Shown: piece after piece, positions 21,285 through 33,900 of the stretch
Numbering within the stretch: the stretch's first letter is position 1
How the letters are laid out: each line of letters begins with the position of its first letter
DNA from: Ptychodera flava
Lineage: Eukaryota > Hemichordata > Enteropneusta > Ptychoderidae
Reading direction: 5' to 3'
Length of the DNA: 64,000 nt
Assembly (NCBI RefSeq): GCF_041260155.1
Contig: NC_091944.1
Location: 15,697,272-15,761,271, forward strand
Notes under the pieces: generated by a model
The model's input: the letters and a program-made list of their open reading frames with translations, nothing else
Told to the model about the DNA's origin: nothing
The model's database searches: none
Program-made: the position numbers and the translations under genes

Positions 21285-24200
21285 ATGGCTCTCTTGAAAA
21301 CAAAATTGTTGTTTCTACTATTATTTCTGTCGAATGTTGATAAAACGACAGCCAGTAACATTCTTCTGATGCCGAGTTTAGGTTTCGGTAGTACGTTTTC
21401 TCTGTTTGCGAAGATAAGATGGCGACAGATCTTGCCGATCGGGGACACAATCTAATCTTCTTGGTTTCCAGCCCCTTCTGTCAGCACGCAGTCGACAAAA
21501 TGGATAATACCACAGTACAGGTAGAGTGCTTTCTCAGCGATCTGGACTTGAACGATTTAAGACATGGTCCAACAGAGGAAACTTTAACAAGTATAAGTAA
21601 TGTTTTGGCGATGGTAGAGCTACACAACGCGTTCGCCGAGGTGTGCGACGAGCTGTTCAGGGATGATGTGGTCCTCCATCGGTTACAGGAAAAAAACCTA
21701 TGATCTGGTTATCGCTTGCGCATTGTCTCCATGTGGTGCACTTCTCGGCCATTTGCTTTGGTCTCAACAGACCGGATGAATCCAGTGTTGCATGCTGATA
21801 TTTACAACGTTCCAAATAACCCTTCATATATCCTTTGTCTAAGTGCAGGCTTGATTGATAAAATGAGCTTTTGGGAAAGACTGTACAATACGGTCCTTTT
21901 CATCGTCCAGTACATAGAGTTAAATGTGTCACTTGTCAAGTTTAGGGTTATACAGCAGAAATATAACATTAGATCAGATTTAGGAATGCGAGATCTTTAC
22001 GGTGAGGCCGAGTTATTTTTATTCAATGTTGACTTGACCATTAGTTCTCCACGACCCCTGATGCCCAATACGATCTATATCGGAGGTTTTGTCATTGAAC
22101 CTGTGATGCATTAGATAAGGTAAGTGGGTGCATGTGATTTTCAAATCTTGAGTGATAATCTTATTTATCCGTCTACGTCATTTTATTCACAGTTCATATG
22201 TTATCGGACCCGTGAGTTCACTACGAAGGTGACTGCACATGATTTTGAAATTATGAGTCATAATTTATCATTTATCATGAACTACTACCTCTCATGAATC
22301 CATGGTTCCTCGACAAAGATTAAGAAGCAAGAAAATAACAACTTCACATCCCACGTCATCATAAGTTCTTTTTGTTTCAGAAAGAAAAGCCCTTCATTGC
22401 CATGTGATTAGTGTGATGGTAATAATTCTTATTGTCACTTGGACGACTACATGTGGGTTGGGCATGGAAATCCTCTCATGGTTTCTGGTTGTTGATGTCA
22501 ACAGGAACTTTTGTCCTGGTGGCTTCCATGCAATGTCTTCTACTCTGAAAGTCATGGAAGAACTTTAAAACAACATCTCGTCTATCCTCCATTGAATCAT
22601 TTTCAAATCATTTTTCAAATCATATAACAGTAGTTTTCAGAAGATAGGAAATGTATTTTACTCTCTTTGGAGAATTGATGTTTACATGCTCTATCAATTT
22701 GTAATACTTATAACAGGCTTTTCGAAAAAAATTATCAATCAGCTTGCCAGTACAAACAGTAACGCCAACTGATTGTCGATGCGGACTAGAGTTCATTTGT
22801 CAACAACAGCATTGCATTTCGAGCATTCTTATTGGGAAATAGAAGAAAATGTTGGGTTTTTTTGTAGAACAACAGTAAAGGAAATATTTTGCAATGTGCA
22901 AGTGTTTTCTCTTCAAAATAGTGCTTTACTAAAATATGTTTACCCCTCTTTTTGGGAGTGGAGATTATAGCCGAGCGGTTCTCTCTGTGGCCTCTCCGCT
23001 AGGCGACTGATGCCGTATGTTGTGGGTTCGAACCCGATTGAAAACTAGTCGTATTTTTTACACTAATCTGTGCAGGATTTGAAAGATTTCGTCGAATCAT
23101 CAGGAGACGATGGCATTGTTATACTTTCCTTGGGTACATACCGAGAACTTACCAAAGTTCAGTTTACGAAATTTTCCGTGTCCCTGGAACGGTTACCATA
23201 GAAAGTTATCGTAAAGTATGATGACGACGACACTCCGGACTGTTTGACGAATAGCACAAAGTTCAAACTTTTAAAATGGATACCACAGAACCATTTACTG
23301 GGTAAAAAAACGGCCTACCGCCAGGTTCTGCAAGAGGGAATGTTTTAGTCTCTATTTGGATTCATATTCTGTCCACATTAATTTCTTAAACATGACTTTT
23401 ACCGATCTCATTCAAATTTGGCAGAAAAACCAACAACTGCAGCCAAAACAAATATTAATCTGCTACATCACTAATCTTGGCCTCAACATACAATTTGTGA
23501 TGGTACCAATGAAGATAATGATGTACCATTATATATCAAGTATAATTCTTAACATGAACACACAGTTTAAATTGATACCAAAGAAATTAACATACAAAAT
23601 ACGAATAGTTGTTAACATTGACACGGCGTTGAAACACATCACATCTATAGAATACGTAAAGGCAGAGTATTTTATCAGTTTTATCTCTGAATAAATCTAA
23701 AAATTATATACAACTTTCAAAGGAATTTAAAGGATTTGAATTACATAAACAGTACTAGTCATTACCAACTTGATCCCCGGGCCGCAGACCTTTGTCTTTA
23801 ATACGACATGAATTGTGAATTTCTGCAGCGTTTACGACGTACACAATCATTGTGCAATCGGTGAAAGCGTCATATCTAATTTGTTATGTGACACAATCAA
23901 ACATACCATCAGGTAGTAACTTGGTAAAATTCCGAATACATAAGAGATGCATTCAAATAAATGATTAAGAAAGGTCATACAAAGTACGAAACATTGTTTT
24001 TGTTTAAGGAATAATCACGTCTTTGATGGTTAATTGTCAGATTTTTCAGAAATATGTCACCACTATACCTATGCCTTGCTGCCAAAACTCTTCCACACAA
24101 ATACACATTCAGCCTCTACAATTCCTTACCTCGACCAACCACATGTGCCCTCACCAACAAACAATCCAATCAACTTACAAAATGTTCATGACGATGATTT

Positions 24201-25354
24201 GTGTCTCTAGAACCAATCAATAACAACCAGTATCTTTGCTTTTGCTAAAGGCACGTGCACAGAGGCGAAATTACTAATGACAGGGAGATTTTTAATGTAC
24301 AAACTGAAACGTGCGTATCAGTACGTATACTGTGTAAGAAAATTCATCATTTACCTACAATCCCTATATTATCCGCAGGACACCAAAAGACCAAAGCCCT
24401 CATCTACTATGGTGGCGTGAACGGCATTCAAGAAGCGATCTACCACGCCATGCCGGTCGTCGGAATACCGATGTCTTGGGACCAACATGATAATGTTCAC
24501 CTGTTGGTTGAAAGAGGAATGGCTGTTGCCTTAGATGTAAACACTATGACGTCGGAAGATTTGTACCAGGCCGCAACAAAAGTTTTAGGAGACCCAAAGT
24601 AAGTGCGTAAAAATTCTTCTTCCCTAACCTAACTCAAAAAGACTGAAAAATTATTTTAACAATGCCAACATTGCATTATCCGTTGAATATTTTTCACCGA
24701 ACGTCAAACCAGAACCACGGGATGAACAAAGGGCCTGGGATGCACCGTTACATTTCTCAAATGTACGTATGTCAATGTCAATAACAAAAGTAAAGTTATT
24801 CATGAAAAAAGAAATCGTTTTGATTATGCCAAACATAACATCCCAAAACTCTTCAAAATGAAAACCTAAAGAAGTAAATATCAAGATTTCAAACCTGTTC
24901 TTTGGTTAATCTTCGAGTGGTCTTGTCAGTCGGTGACATACTCATAAGTACGCTGTCTTTTGTTGTCCAAAGAGTCCATTGGTTAGAACTTGCACAATCT
25001 TTAACAAATGTCTGATCGAATTATATTCCACATTGACAATTATGCTAATCGAGAGGTACTCTAAATTGACATTTTTCTTTCAGGTACAATGAAAATGCCT
25101 TACGGCTTTCTAGAATCAAAAGGGATAGACCGATGCAACCTAAAGAATTATTCATCTTCTGGATCGAGTACATCATTCGACATGGCGGGACACATCTCAG
25201 GTCCCAAGCTGCTAATCTGAATGCTTTTCAGTATTCGATCGATGTTATCGCGTTTCTTGCAATTATTTCAATGATCGCTGGATTAGCAATTTTGAAGACG
25301 TGTCGTTTCTTCCGACGTGTCTTCCACGCGAAGAAAAAGGAAAAGAAGCATTAG
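21285..25354 (+). pseudogene. UDP-glycosyltransferase (UGT) pseudogene, four exons
   Basis: Same exon plan as the intact gene at 27942. Exon 1 is 21285-22119, exon 2 23076-23301 (226 bp), exon 3 24379-24598 (220 bp) and exon 4 25084-25354, all with GT-AG borders. Exon 1 carries an extra AAGAT near 21415, an extra base near 21695, a 16-base deletion near 21755 between short CCATT repeats, and a missing base near 22105. Exon 2 has an in-frame TAG (after CGGTTACCA). Exon 3 replaces the donor-site His with Tyr (IYYGGVNG). The C-terminal exon still encodes the membrane anchor and a lysine-rich tail. The usual catalytic His is Thr here, and the Asp is Cys as in the intact copy. The ~95 bp before the ATG match those before the intact gene, so the two arose by tandem duplication. 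Confidence 0.9.
22957..23055 (+). mobile_element. tRNA-derived SINE copy in intron 1 of the UGT pseudogene
   Basis: GGGAGTGGAGATTATAGCCGAGCGG holds a pol III A box (TAGCCGAGCGG). GTGGGTTCGAACCCGAT holds a perfect B box and T-arm. Two more copies are at 57706-57795 and 58005-58090 (minus strand). It ends about 20 bases before the exon 2 acceptor. Confidence 0.7.
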
Positions 25355-25601
25355 TCGGAGGACATTGCTTGGAACCTGGTACGAACGAAATTTTTAGAAC
25401 GACTTTATTTCCATGTTACACTTTGATTGTCCATGTGTATGTAGATTAAAAATTAAGCTAAAGTTGAACAGTCATGTAAAAATGCCCTCGTTTCTTAGAG
25501 ACAGTTTGCTTAATATGTAATTTGACAGTAGTGCATCTAATGGTAATATATTTTTAAATTATCATAATTTCTGATGAGATATATGTATTCAATTTACTGG
25601 T

Positions 25602-25678
25602 AGAATAGAATGCTCCTTTGGGACAGATATTCGGACTCTCAAACTTTTATAATGCTTTTTTGATCTACCACTCGTGAC
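25602..25678. repeat. Dispersed repeat 'GGGACAGATATTCG', partial copy 1
   Basis: AGAATAGAATGCTCCTTTGG, GGGACAGATATTCGGACTCT and CTACCACTCGTGA match copies at 39744, 41241 and 46662. This copy and the one at 39744 lie in the duplicated UGT 3' flank. Confidence 0.55.
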
Positions 25679-27179
25679 AGTATTCCATTTAATTCAGTTC
25701 AGTGTGAAGTACGTCTCGCATGCTGATTCTAGCAACGGAATGGATCGATTTTGGTGTAACAATGAGATACAATACTACAATAACATTCGTCCAATGAATG
25801 TTCTCCTGGAATCGGACCCGACAATGACGGCAACAACCTATCACTTCACTAGTTCCATACTTCAACCGAATCGTAATTTATATGAACACAAATGGCTTTG
25901 ATTGTCATTTGTAGCGTTCAAAACATAAACGTTTCATCAAAAATTTATGCTGCCGCGGCAAGATTTCATTAGGACAAATACGCATGACAAAATGGACGTC
26001 ATATTGCTATCGAGATCGAGTGTGAAGAAATTTTAGACGACATGATTAATGGCACAAGCCGCCACTCGGGGAAAGGAATGCATAATTTCTGATCGTACAG
26101 TTTTGCCTGAGCGATTATGGCCCTTCGAAAGCTTAAACCCATTAATGACCCTGAAAAGTTTGACAGACACCCGGTACTGCTGAAAAAATGTCGCTCCTTC
26201 AGAGTTCCGTACAAAGACTTGACATTGAGGAACCATTGGTAACGGCCATAAAGACGACATATCCCCTGGCACTGTTAACACATGAAATATTACTTAGGCA
26301 ATGTTTGAGTGTGCAGATTATGCAGCTTATGGCAAATTGCAATTTAGAATCCTTTAGGCAAAATGTGAGTTTCCACAGATATAATGATTCAAATGTATTT
26401 ATCAATACAAACATCACAGCTTCGCTTTTGATGAAAATTACCTGTATCCTGTATCTTTTCATGCAATATTTAGACAATTTTGGGACCAATCCTGACGGGT
26501 GTAGCATGCTAGAAGGGTACGCTTACCCATTCTGGACACCTGGTACCACCACTAACTATCAGTGGTTCAGGATGGTCCTATTTAAATTTGTAAATCACAA
26601 TTGTCCCATGGACCTGGTAATATATTACCTTGAATGGAAATGATTATTGGATTATTACCTTTCTTCAGTGCCGTGCCAAATCAATGCATGAGTTAGGTCG
26701 TACGACATTTTCATCAACATCGAGCAAGATGACTTCCATTAACCTAAGGTCAAAACTTCAATGCACACTTACCCGTTCAGTCAGTTACTTATCCTTAATA
26801 GACACCGCTTATGCCTTTACATGAAATTATTTTCAGGACATGCGCAAATGGTGACTTATGGCTTTCAAGCTTTCATGAAATTTCACTTGAACCTCATAGG
26901 CTGCGGACCTTGCGCTTGAATAGGCATCGCATATAACAAAATGCAAACGCCCTGGTCTAAAGGACAGTGTTCTGCTACGATCTCAAGACAATGCGCGAAT
27001 AAATTTCATGGCAAGATGCTTTTTCAGTTTTCTAGAACTTCACGTGAACATCTCTTAATGAGCTTTTTAAACAACAACAACAATTTCTGCTTTTCTCGTT
27101 GTCCTTGGATATGATCTTGAAATACACCCGTCATTGTACAGGATAGGATATGGTTAAGCAATCTCAACACAGAGATTGT

Positions 27180-27260
27180 AGAGCGGCGTGGATAATTCTA
27201 ACCTAGCTAGAGAGTCTCCGAGTCGTTGCTGTGTGAATCTTGGTCAGTCTCCCCTGCCGG
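27180..27260 (+). repeat. Short dispersed repeat, copy 2 (partner 6573-6640)
   Basis: GTGGATAATTCTAACCTAGC and GAGAGTCTCCGAGTCGTTG match the minus strand at 6573-6640. Confidence 0.5.
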
Positions 27261-27847
27261 GTTATAATTTTCCAGGCCTCTCTCTGTGTGAAGATTGATG
27301 GCTAAGGTGGAAAAGGTGAATCGTCGGAATTGAAGACGCAAGAACGTACACGTGCTGAGTCTTGTTCACTTGTCGAACAATAAGATAAGAGGGTCAACTA
27401 GAAATTTACACAGCTGAATATTTGACAAAAGCTTGCATTTACAAGTCGCCAGACATGACCTTCATAATGCATTTAAACATAGGAAGCAGGGTGATACACA
27501 TCTTTTTGCAAAAACATGCCATTTGAAAAGATTGGAGGTAGTTCATAAAGTTGAGTTGATTTGTGTTTCATTGGGAACTTTACACATTAAGACAGCTTAC
27601 CAAGTTAACTTGCCTTTCGAGAAATTTTGTTGAATACATAATAAAATTCATAAAAATACTTTCAGTTGATAAATAAAGCCTTGGTAAGATACAAAATTTC
27701 GTTTCAAAATTCACGTTTTGGTGTAGGTCATTGCCAACCTGGGTTGCTACTTGCAGTGACCTTTCAGGCCTGCAGTTGCTGAAGTACGAGTGAGGCCATG
27801 AATGTTGATTATAGAACTGGATATGGATAAACACAGATAACACTGAA

Positions 27848-27941
27848 GGTTAAAATTATCATGATATAGAGTATCAGCGGCTGCCAGCGTTCGAGTTGCT
27901 GTAAAACCAACGTTGGAATCTTACCATTTTACCTGCTGAAA
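27848..27941 (+). promoter_or_regulatory. Conserved 5' flank / leader of the UGT gene
   Basis: From AAGGTTAAAATTATCATGAT to the ATG, this stretch is almost the same as 21190-21284 before the pseudogene, while sequence further out differs. It therefore marks the start of the duplicated unit and probably includes the transcription start and leader. No clear TATA box is seen. Confidence 0.5.
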
Positions 27942-30900
27942 ATGGCTCTCTGGAAAACAACATTATTGTTCCTACTATTATTTCTATCGAATGTTGAAAA
28001 ATCGACAGCCAGTAATATTCTTCTGGTGCCGAGTTTAGGTTTTGGTAGTGCGTTCGCTATGATTGCGAAGATGGCGACAGATCTTGCCGATAAGGGACAC
28101 ACTGTAACTCTCTTGGTTTCCAGCCCCTTCTGCCAGCACGCAGTCGACAAAATGGATAATACGACAGTAAAGGTAGAGTGCTTTCTTAGCGTTCTCGACT
28201 TCAGCGAATCAAGAAATGGTTCAACAGAGGAGTCCTTAACAAGCATAAGTAATGTGCGGGCGTTCGTAAACGTACACAACATGTTCGCTGAGGTATGCGA
28301 CGAGCTGTTCAAGGATGATGTGGTCCTACATCGGTTACAGGACAAAAACTTTGATCTGGTTATCGCTTGTGTACTGTCTCCTTGTGGTGCATTACTTGGC
28401 CATTACCTTAATCGACCATTTGTTTTGGTGTCAACAGACCGCATGAATCCGGTATGGAATGCTGGTATGTACAACGTTCCAAATAACCCTGCATATATCC
28501 CTTGTCTTGGTACAGGCTTGACAGATAAAATGACGTTTTGGGACAGAGTCTACAACACAGCTTTCTTCATCGCCCAATACATAGAGTTCAATATGGCCCT
28601 AGTCAAATTCGGAGCTATACAGCAGAAAAATAACATTAGACCCGATTTAGGAATTCGAGATCTTTATGGAGATGCCGAGTTATTTTTATTCAACATTGAC
28701 TTCACTAGTAGTTCTCCCCGACCCCTGATGCCAAATACGATTTATCTTGGAGGATATTTTACTGAACCTGGAAGACCATTAGATAAGGTAGGTACCTGCA
28801 CGTGATTTTAAAAAGATGAATGGTACTCATGCACAAACACCTCTGGATGAGGGATGATAAGAGATTCCAAAACAGGTTGTCGGATTTTTTCAAATGCACC
28901 CATCAAACTCAAAATGCATTTAAATCTCATTTCTGACATGCCATAATTTTGAAGTCCCCAAAAAGCGGAGCTTCGTCCAAAAATATCAAAAATACATGGG
29001 AGTCTATTGGGCAAACTACTAACATTTTTCTAATAAAAATAAGCTGTATCTGTAGATTTACATATGTTTGATAATTCATGTAAATGTACTTTGCTTGAAG
29101 TGGTAGGTAAAAGTGTATGTGTGTACAAATTATTTGAATTTTGGATTTCATCGATAACGTTGATTCACTATACATGGTAGTCTATGAGAAAACTATGAAC
29201 ATTTTTTCCTATACAAAACTAGCAATATATGTGCATTAATAGACGTTTGGTAATTGATACACATGTGCTTGAGTAGCATAGGGTGGTTACAAGTAAATAT
29301 TTGTACAAGAAATTTGATTTTGGAATTTCACCAAAAATGTTCATTCACTATGATGGAACTGTGAATAATTTATTTTAATATTTTTTATATTCATATATAT
29401 ATATGAATAGTTATTTTGGTGTTAAATCCATATTGATTAATTTGTCACTACTTTTCAGTGTTTGTAAAAGTTAAAATTCCATCAGTATCTTTTCAGAACT
29501 TTTTTTGTGGTTTCCCTACACTTTCTGGATTGAATCCCCGAACAGTAATTTAATGCAAAGTATTTATCATATCAACACAACCTATATGAATATAATCTAC
29601 GTTGTTAATGTTGAAAATTTTATTCAAGTCCGGAATAGAATTCATTTGTAAACAATAAACAATGATCACTACACACATACAAGCTGAGTTGACAGAAAAG
29701 AATACTCGAAATTTCAGCATGACAAACGGATAACGGTTAGACACGGTAGTTGATATACAGAAGCAGAATACTGAAAAACTTGCCATAAGTTACAGCTTAT
29801 GTCTCTTTAACTATTTGTTCTGTACCCACAGGAATGTCGATTTGTTCTGTGACCAATTAGTCAATACAATCTGTATATGTATATGTATGGTGTCTGATTT
29901 TGTTTTGAAGACCGAATTTCACTCCACCATTGAAATGATTTGTCAACAATAAAAATCAATATCGAATACAGTGCGTTGTGTTGACAAGTTTATATGTTTA
30001 TATGTTACGTGGAAGGAGCAGGAAACGTCCTCGTGTTACTACACAAAGTCGATTAAAATATTACTTCTCAAAAGTTACGGTAATGTTTCTTTAAAGATAG
30101 TGTCTCTGGTCTAATACATCTTTCTTTCTTTGATCTGCGCAGGATTTGGAAGATTTTATCAACTCATCAGGCAAACATGGCGTCGTTATATTTGCCTTAG
30201 GCACATATCAAGTACTTACCAACACACAGTTCAAGAGATTTGCTGCGGCCTTGGGAAGGTTGCCACAGAAAGTAATTGCAAAATATGGTGGCGGCGACAC
30301 TCCGGATTATTTGAAGAACACCACCAAATTCAAACTGTTGAAATGGATACCCCAAAACGATTTATTAGGTAAGAAAACATGCAATCTGAGGATGCTTGAA
30401 ACCTAAACGCTTTCTTGTGACGATCGATAGTTCGAAGACGTATAAAATTGTCTTCAATGTCTTTTTCATGGTGGCAATAACTGAGACATGTCGTAACCGA
30501 TCTCATTCAAATTTGGCAGAAAGACACTGCAGTAAATCCTGCTAGGCCATGTAGCGATGTACCGTAACATGAAGTTGTTTCATATGAAACATTGTTTAAA
30601 TTCACCGTACTAAAATTGACATTTTCGTGGCGATGTAATGATACAGAGTAAGATTTAATGGCGTTGACACAAAATGAATCTATCAAGAACCAACTATACT
30701 GATACCTGATACAATATTCTCAGTAAGACAGGTAAGAAGAGTCGCAATAGCCTACAAACGTTAAATAGTAAGTAATATTCAAATGAAGGGACAAAGCAAC
30801 TTGCTAAGCCATGCAATTAACGGCGATTCAGGAGAAATAACGAACGAATATAAATAATTAAAGGCACGCAGTCGAGAGAGATAATACGAAATATGAAACG

Positions 30901-33900
30901 TTGTTTTGATGTATGACCGGCTTCAAGGAAGCATCCACCTCTTATAGTCAGGGGGCATGCAAATTTCGGGGTTCATCTCAGATTTAAAAGCTCCTTAGGA
31001 AATTTTTTTTCACCCACCTTAGAGGTTCACTTAACTTTCAAAAATATCCACAGACAAGAAGACTTGTTTTAGTGTACAAATATCTTAGCAAGTAGAGTGA
31101 TTCTCGGAATGTTGCAATTCTATGTAGTCATTTCACTATAGTCTGAATACATGTGTAGTTGGGCTCATTTACACCCATGTTCGGTAAATCTGTAAAGTAT
31201 GTCTCGTATGCCATAAAACAGAGTGGAAATAACTTGTTTAGTATGTTGTGACGGCAGTCTAAATACTCTGTAAAATATACTTAGAATGAGATAACGATAA
31301 AGTACATGTACCTTATTCAATGAAATTGACAACGGCGCAAATTGTTATGTAGGTCATTTCCCCCACACTCATCATGACCTGAGTTCAATTAGTCTAGAAC
31401 ATTCTCAAGGTCACTGCCCTTGATGACCTCACAACCTTGGATTCAATTAGTCATGTTTGGAATGTTCTGGAAAGTTGATTAGTTGTGTAAGGGAGATAAT
31501 TTTAGAACAGTAATTAGCATGTCAATAAAAGTTCTAGATTGTTCTTATATGCCTTGTATAAAAGGGACGTGCACAGCTTCCAGTCAGACTTTTGGGATCG
31601 TGTCTCTTGTGTGTTACTAAACTCCAGCAGTAGTCCTTCTCAAGACTTTTCAAGACCTTCACTGCCAACGCTGGATTTATACTGTGGACTTTGTGCAGCT
31701 TCAAGCCTGCAAGCCAAAGGACTGTTCATTCATCCGACTGACTGTTACAACTCTGAGACTGGAGCTTTGCCGTCCCAGCTGAGATAAGTAATCTGTACAC
31801 TTTTAAAGCTTGTACTCTATCCCTGACTTAGCAATTAGTTTTATTTTGTAATAAATTTTGTTTTAAACGTTAACTGCTGAGTTCACCCTTTTGTTCGTTT
31901 TCTCTGCACGTAACAAAATTGGGGGCTCGTCCGGGATACGAATATTTTGAGCCGTTTGACAACATTTTGACAGCCTTTTCAAAACTACTGTATACTGTGA
32001 ACTCAGCGAAATTTAATCATGGCGGAATTTAAACCAGAGGAAATGGATGACCTTGATCAGGACACATTTGATTCTCTCAGAAAAGACGACCTCATAGCAC
32101 TGGCAAATTTCCTTAAAGTAGATGTCAAAAGATCTATGCGCAAGCGAGAAATACAGTTCAAGATTGCAAAACACTTAGTTAATTCTGGCCATTTTGAGGA
32201 GTCTGCCTTAAAAGATTATGAGCCTGAGTCTTCCTTTGAACTCAGAAAATTAGAGTTAGAAATACAGGCAGATTTGGCACGTGAAAAGTTAGCAATGGAA
32301 AAAAGACAGAAAGAAAAAGAATTACAAATGGAAAAAGAGAGACAGGCATTACAAATGGAAAAAGAGAGACAGGCATTAGAAAAGGAAAAAATACAAATGC
32401 AGTTAGAAATGGAAGAAAGACAGAAAGAAAAAGAATTGCGATTAGAAGAACAGCGATTGCAGGTAGAAATAAAACGTTTAGAGCTGGACAGTCAGGAAAA
32501 TTCTCCTTCAGACAAGTTTGACATCACTAAGCATTTCAGGTTAGTTCCCCCTTTCCAAGAAAAGGATGTTGATAAATATTTCCTCCATTTTGAGAAAATT
32601 GCTCAGAGCCTGAATTGGCCTAAGGAGTCCTGGTCTATGCTTTTGCAGAGTGCTTTGGTGGGTAAAGCCAGAGAAATTTACATTCAGTTGTCAGTAGAGC
32701 AGGCTTCAGATTATGATTCTGTGAAGGAATTAATTCTCAAGGGCTATGAGTTGGTGCCTGAAGCTTACCGTCAGAAATTTAGGGATTGTGAGAAGGTGAA
32801 GGATCAAACTTATGTTGAATTTGCTCGAACAAAAGAACAACTGTTTGATCGTTGGTGCTCTTCTGAAAAGGTCAGTCAGAATTATGACAAATTACGACAG
32901 CTTGTTTTGATTGAAGAATTTAAGAGGTGCATTCGGAGTGACATCAAGACGTTTATCAATGAACAAAAGGCAGATACATTGGAGGTTGCTGCACGTTTGG
33001 CCGATGATTATTCATTGACCCACAAATCTTCATTTCTCAGCAAACCATCCCAGTCCTTTTCATACAGAAACAATGCAGGTAAATTTAACACGTCCTTTTC
33101 ATCCAAGAATTTTTCAAAGGAGAGTAGGAAATCAAATGACAACAGTTCACAAAATTCAAGTAACACTTCCACATCATCAGATCCCAAGTCTCAATCTCCT
33201 TCTGACAAACAGTTCGGTACACTTTCTTGTAATTATTGCAAGAAAGACGGCCATTTAATGTCAGAGTGTTTCAAATTGAAAAGAAAACGTGAAGGTCAAA
33301 GTGGTCAAAGTGGATCTAAGCCCACCGGCTTTATTTCTTCATCAACTCAATTAGAGTCTAATAATGTGTGCAACACATTTTCTGAGGTTAAACCCCTCTT
33401 ATCCCCAATTAATGAGGTCAAGGTCAATTCTTCTCAAGATAGCATTATGGGTATTTTCGAACCATTTATTCATGATGGTTTTATATCACTTTCTAGTGAT
33501 TTTCTTCTGCTACCCCTGTCAAAATTTTAAGAGATACCGGGGCTTCCCAGTCTCTTTGTTGGCAGATACCCTGCCGTTTCTGAAAAGTCATTTTCAGGTT
33601 CTAAAGTTCTTATTAAGGGGGTGGATTGTAATGACTACATTCCTGTTCCTCTCCATAATGTCTATTTGTCTTCGGACTTTGTTTCTGGACCTGTGGCTTT
33701 AGGTATTAGGCCTTTTTGCCTTTTGAAGGGATTCACCTTCTTCTTGGAAACGACCTTGCTGGGGACAAGGTCATTACTAATCCACTTGTGACTGATAATC
33801 CTACTTTAGATCAGGATCCAGAGCCAATTGAACAAGAGATACCCGATTTATTTCCTTCATGTGCCATTACTCGAGCCATGTCAAAGAAAACTTCCGAGAA

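Larger units (their letters stand above)
25355..27847. other. Spacer between the two UGT copies; duplicated UTR-like sequence, no convincing gene
   Basis: The first ~300 bp after the stop match the sequence after the intact gene (GGAACCTGGTACGAACGAAA), with ATTAAA near 25446 as a possible poly(A) signal. A 151-codon frame at 26188-26643 is unlikely to be a protein: its second half (GTAGCATGCTAGAAGGGTA, TCAGGATGGTCC) is a diverged copy of non-coding intron 3 sequence at 38700-38800. A short dispersed repeat is at 27180-27260. Confidence 0.5.

Noticed and set aside
26188-26643. 151-codon open frame between the UGT copies
   Set aside because: Its second half is related to non-coding UGT intron 3 sequence (38700-38800), and no domain is seen.
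31539-31787. 82-codon frame in the LTR, repeated at 37204-37422
   Set aside because: It lies wholly in the LTR, appears twice only because the LTR does, and shows no domain.
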